In this document: piece after piece, positions 60,431-64,000 of the stretch
Numbering within the stretch: position 1 is the stretch's first letter
Layout of the letters: each line of letters opens with the position of its first letter
The notes under the pieces: generated by a model
What the model saw: only the letters and a program-made list of their open reading frames with translations
The model's database searches: none
What the model was told of the DNA's origin: nothing
Origin: an uncultured Gemmiger sp.
GTDB taxonomy: Bacteria; Bacillota; Clostridia; Oscillospirales; Ruminococcaceae
Direction: 5' to 3'
DNA length: 64,000 bases
Assembly (NCBI GenBank): GCA_944386225.1
Contig: CALXAH010000007.1
Span: 1-64,000, forward strand
Made by a program: the position numbers and the translations under genes

Positions 60431-62586
60431 TGCCCATCTTTGTAAACGACGCCGGCAGTGAATTTCACCTGCTGGGCGATTCCATCAGCTATATCATCCG
60501 CAAACTGCCCGACGGGCGGCTGTGCCATCTGTACTTCGGCCCCCGGCTGGAGCCCGGCCAGCCCCTGGACTATCTGCTGCGGGCAGGCGGCACCGGTTAT
60601 TCCATCGACGGGGAGTTTTCTCCGTCGGTGGTGCCGATGGAGTATCCCTCTTTCGGCACCGGCGATCTGCGGGAACCCTGCCTGATCGCCCGGGATGCAC
60701 AGGGCCGCTGCTGCGCCGACCTGCGGCTGGAAAGCTGGCAGACCCTGCCGGGCAAGCCCATGCCCGCCGGATTGCCCGCCTGCCGCGGCAGTGCCGAGGA
60801 CTGCGAAACCCTGATCCTGCACTGCCGGGACAAGGTGCTGGGGCTGCGGGCCGATTTGTTCTACACCCTGTTCCGGGATCACGATGTGATCACCCGGCGG
60901 GTGGAATTCTGCAGCGAAAGCGACCGGCCGGTGGAACTGGCCCTGGCGCTGTCCGGCTGCCTGGAACTGCCCCAGGGCGAATTTGACCTGACCACCTTTG
61001 ACGGGGCCTAGGCCCGGGAGCGTGTGGCCCACCGGACGCCGATGCGTCCCGGCCGGGTCAGCGTGGGATCCCGCAGCGGCTTTTCCAGCCACATGCACAA
61101 TCCCCTGCTGGCGGTATGCCGCTCCGACGCCGGGGAGGAACAGGGCGAGTGGTGGGCGCTGAATCTGGTGTATTCCGGCAGCTTCCTGGCCGCGGCCGGG
61201 CAGTCCCCCATGGACACGGTGCGGCTGGTGATGGGCGTTGACCCGGACACCTGTGTGTTCCGCCTGGCCCCCGGCGAAAGCCTGGCCCTGCCCGAACTGG
61301 TGCTGGCCTACTCCGCCGCCGGCGCGGGCGGCCTGACCCGCACCTTCCATGCCTTCTACCGGCGGCATCTTGTGCGGCCCAATCCCTTTGCGCAGCGCCC
61401 CGTGCTGCTGAACAACTGGGAGGCCACCTATTTTGACTTTGACCAGGCCCGGCTGGAACGGATCATCCGGGCGGCCGCCCAGGCGGGCGCGGATCTGTTT
61501 GTGCTGGATGACGGCTGGTTCGGCCACCGCAACAGAGACGATTCCTCCCTGGACGACTGGTTTGTGAACCGGAACAAGCTGTCGGAGGGACTGGAAGGGC
61601 TGGCCGCCACCGCCCACAGCTGCGGCATGAACCTGGGGCTCTGGTTTGAGCCGGAATGCATCAGCGAGCTTTACCGGGCCCATCCGGACTGGTGCATCCA
61701 TATTCCGGAACGCACCCGCACCCGCAGCCGCAACCAGCTGATTGCGGACATCACCCGCCCCGAGGTGCGCCGGGCGATTCTGGAGCAGGTTTTCGCGGTG
61801 CTGGACAGTGCCCCCATCCGCTATGTGAAATGGGACATGAACCGCCCCATGACCGAGCCGGGCGGCGCGGGCAGCACCCGCGGCGAGCGGTTTGCCTATG
61901 ACTACATGCTGGCGCTGTACGCCATGCTGGAGGAATTCAGCACCCGGTATCCCCACGTTCTGCTGGAGGGCTGCGCGGCGGGCGGTGCCCGGTTTGACCC
62001 GGGCATGCTCTATTACTGCCCCCAGATCTGGGCCAGCGACAACACCGACGCGGACTGCCGCCTGGATATCCAGTACGGCACGGCCTTCGCCTATCCGGTG
62101 GACTGCATCGGCGCCCATGTGAGCGCGGTGCCCAACCACCAGACCGGCCGGGTGCTGGACATGGAAAGCCGGTTTGCCGCGGCGCTGTTCGGCACCTTCG
62201 GCTATGAGCTGGATCCCACCGCGCTGACCGAAGCGGAGAGCCAGGCCATTCCCGATCAGATCCGCCGGTTCCATGAATACGATTCGCTGATCCGGGAGGG
62301 CGAGTATTACCGGTTCCTGCCGCCCACCTCCCCCGACCGGGACTGCTGCGCCGGCTTCATCGCCCCGGACAAGAGCCGGGCGCTGGTGGTGTACGTGCAG
62401 CGGCGGCGCACCCCCAATACCCTGCCCAAATCCGTGCGGCTGCACGGGCTGGATCCGGCGCGGCTCTACGAACTGCCGGACGGCACGGTGCTCTCCGGCC
62501 AGGCACTGGCCTGGGCCGGTCTGCCGGTGGGCGTGCTGGAACACGACGGCCAGGCCCGCATCTTCCTGCTGCAGGCACGGGAGTAA
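60430..62586 (+). pseudogene. Alpha-galactosidase, family GH36, nonsense at codon 194
   Basis: The frame from ATG 60430 shows the N-terminal GH36 sandwich and reaches LTTFDGA, where TAG (61009-61011) stops it. It continues in the same frame as ARERVAHRTPMRPGRVSVGS and has a full catalytic barrel: FVLDDGWFGHRN, nucleophile Asp469 in YVKWDMNR and acid/base Asp537 in IWASDNTDA. Relatives have Trp-Ala-Arg-Glu-Arg here, so TGG has become TAG. The intact protein would be 718 residues and release galactose from raffinose-type sugars in the cytoplasm. Confidence 0.9.
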
Positions 62587-62612
62587 TCCGTGACTCCCTT
62601 TTCTCTGATGCA

Positions 62613-62656
62613 AACAGCCCCGGAAACGCAAGAGCGTTTCCGGGGCTGTTTTTGTC
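62613..62656. terminator. Bidirectional terminator between alpha-galactosidase and malQ
   Basis: AACAGCCCCGGAAACGC and GCGTTTCCGGGGCTGTT pair with a four-base loop and T-runs on both sides. Confidence 0.92.
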
Positions 62657-62662
62657 TCATTT

Positions 62663-64000
62663 TCAGGTTTCGGGCAATCGGCCGTACTGTTCGGTTTCGG
62701 CGCGCAGGGTATCGGCCAGCCGGTCGGTAAAGACGCCGGGGCGGCAGCGCCAGGTCCAGTTGTCCCCCATGGTGGAGGGGGTGTTGATCCGGGCTTCGCT
62801 GCCCAGGCCCAGCAGGTCCTGCATCTGCATGATGGCCAGGTCGGCCACACTGCCCCAGGCGCTGCGCATCATGCCCCAGTGGTAGCCTTCGGCCTCGTTC
62901 AGCCGCAGATAGGCGGTGGCGCGGGCCACATCCTCCCGGGGGGCGTGGGCCATCCAGCCCTGCACCGTGTCGTTGTCGTGGGTACCGGTATAGACCACGC
63001 AGTTGCGCGGATAGGTATGGGGCAGATAGCCGGAGCCGGTATCGCGGGAATCAAAGCCCAGTTCCAGCACCTTCATGCCGGGGAACCCCGTCTGTGCCAG
63101 GAGGGTGCGCACCGAGGGGGTCAGAAAGCCCAGATCCTCCGCGATGATGTTCTGGCGGCCCAACTGCCGTTCCACTTCCTTGAAGAAGTCGATGCCCGGG
63201 CCGGGGCGCCAGCGGCCGCTGCGGGCGTCCTGTGCCCCGTAGGGAATGGCGTAGTAGGAGTCAAAGCCGCGGAAATGGTCGATCCGCAGCACGTCGTAGA
63301 TGCGAAGCTGGAACGCGATCCGCCGCATCCACCAGGCATACCCGTCAGCCTTCATCCGCTCCCAGTCGAACAGCGGGTTGCCCCACAGCTGCCCGCCCGC
63401 CGCGAATCCGTCCGGCGGGCAGCCTGCCACCTCGATGGGCTGCAGGTTTTCGTCCAGCTGGAACTGAGCCGGATCGGCCCAGACGTCGGCGCTGTCCCCC
63501 GACACATAGAAGGGCAGGTCGCCGATGATCTGCACCCCCTGCCGGTTGGCGTAGGCCTTGAGCTTTTCCCACTGTTCAAAGAAGATGGCCTGCACGCAGC
63601 GCCAGAAGCGCACTTCCGGTTCCAGCTGCGCCCGGGCGTCGGCCAGGGCCTGGAGCTCACGGCGGCGCAGCGGAAGCGGCCAGTCGGTCCAGGGGGCGCC
63701 GCCGAACCGGTCTTTCAGCGCCATGAACAAAGCATAGTCTTCCAGCCAGGAAGCCTGTTCCCGGCAGAAATCCGCCAGCCGGGCCGGGCAGCGGCGCTCG
63801 TACCGCTTGGCGGCAATCCGCAGCACCGTATACCGGTTGCGGTAAAGCAGACCGTAGTCCACTTTTTCCGGGTCAGAGCCCCAGTCCAGGGTCTGGTACT
63901 CCCCCGGTTCCAGCAGGCCGGACCGGGCCAGCGTGTCCAGGTCGATCAGGTAGGGGTTTCCGGCAAAGGAGGAAAACGACTGATAGGGCGAATTGCCATA
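62663..64000 (-). CDS. malQ: 4-alpha-glucanotransferase, partial
   Basis: About 445 residues are visible; the gene runs off the right edge, so the start is not seen. At the edge it reads YGNSPYQSFSSFAGNPYLID, the substrate loop near the N-terminus of MalQ. Further on come IIGDLPFYVSGDSADVWADP, nucleophile region VLRIDHFRGF, acid/base IIAEDLGFLTP and TGTHDNDTVQGW, all typical of GH77. The enzyme moves alpha-1,4-glucan chains in maltodextrin and glycogen metabolism in the cytoplasm. It is convergent with the alpha-galactosidase locus and shows no lesion in the visible part. Confidence 0.93.
   Translation of the reverse strand, partial: YGNSPYQSFSSFAGNPYLIDLDTLARSGLLEPGEYQTLDWGSDPEKVDYGLLYRNRYTVLRIAAKRYERRCPARLADFCREQASWLEDYALFMALKDRFGGAPWTDWPLPLRRRELQALADARAQLEPEVRFWRCVQAIFFEQWEKLKAYANRQGVQIIGDLPFYVSGDSADVWADPAQFQLDENLQPIEVAGCPPDGFAAGGQLWGNPLFDWERMKADGYAWWMRRIAFQLRIYDVLRIDHFRGFDSYYAIPYGAQDARSGRWRPGPGIDFFKEVERQLGRQNIIAEDLGFLTPSVRTLLAQTGFPGMKVLELGFDSRDTGSGYLPHTYPRNCVVYTGTHDNDTVQGWMAHAPREDVARATAYLRLNEAEGYHWGMMRSAWGSVADLAIMQMQDLLGLGSEARINTPSTMGDNWTWRCRPGVFTDRLADTLRAETEQYGRLPET

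Noticed and set aside
12064-61011. Genetic code change (stop read as Trp)
   Set aside because: Both TGA and TAG are involved, TGG is used for Trp throughout, and many intact genes here end in TGA or TAG at the expected length.
60310-62850. An 846-codon open frame opposite the alpha-galactosidase
   Set aside because: It is antisense to the GH36 motifs and has no ribosome site.
1-64000. CRISPR array or insertion sequence
   Set aside because: No series of direct repeats with regular spacers and no transposase gene were seen.

Overview
The window looks like chromosomal DNA from an anaerobic gut Clostridia, most likely the Oscillospiraceae/Ruminococcaceae group (Faecalibacterium, Gemmiger or Subdoligranulum-like). 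This is an inference from four things: GC-rich coding DNA, strong GGAGG ribosome binding sites, many glycoside hydrolases, and anaerobe genes (B12-dependent ribonucleotide reductase, [FeFe] hydrogenase, rubrerythrin). No rRNA or intact tRNA gene is present. All assignments were made by reading motifs and sequence; no database search was run.

Region 1 (1-6412) is visibly more AT-rich. It holds a small PD-(D/E)XK protein, the type I restriction subunit HsdR, three small proteins of unknown function, a broken HipA-like kinase and a set of short repeats. It ends exactly at a 46-base copy of the 3' half of tRNA-Ala(GGC), so it is probably the right end of an island integrated in that tRNA gene. 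Region 2 (6562-13605) is a glycan locus: GH43, GH2 and a sugar/cation symporter (broken by a nonsense codon) read leftward, with a divergent AraC regulator. Region 3 (13667-19312) holds LysR, MerR and two GntR regulators, with a flavodoxin lipoprotein, a cupin, an aldo/keto reductase and a DUF1847 protein. Region 4 (19345-23593) is a tartrate operon: transporter, two-subunit dehydratase and a dehydrogenase, behind a 15-bp dyad and a structured leader. Region 5 (23638-29346) has a frameshifted GH43, an EamA exporter, a DUF134-NifX protein and a GH31 enzyme.

Region 6 (29497-39693) is a tightly overlapping six-gene operon: MoxR AAA ATPase, DUF5682, VWA, double-SWIM, a small protein and DUF4132. 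It resembles the poorly understood yehL-yehQ/molR genes of E. coli. Region 7 has the class II ribonucleotide reductase under a promoter overlapped by an NrdR-type box. Beside it is a complete DNA inversion switch (42344-43808): a tyrosine recombinase, two perfect 26-bp inverted sites, a 256-bp segment carrying a promoter and a terminator, and an 86-residue target protein. As sequenced the switch is OFF for that target. Region 8 (43878-51202) has a diguanylate cyclase, an ECF transporter next to an S-adenosylmethionine hydrolase, and a MATE exporter.

Region 9 (51294-53830) couples a PerR-type regulator to a single reading frame that joins an [FeFe] hydrogenase to rubredoxin-rubrerythrin-rubredoxin, suggesting H2-driven peroxide removal. 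Region 10 (54738-62586) is an alpha-galactoside uptake locus in decay: a deletion fuses a permease to a sensor kinase, and the response regulator and alpha-galactosidase each carry a nonsense codon. The window ends inside a 4-alpha-glucanotransferase gene.
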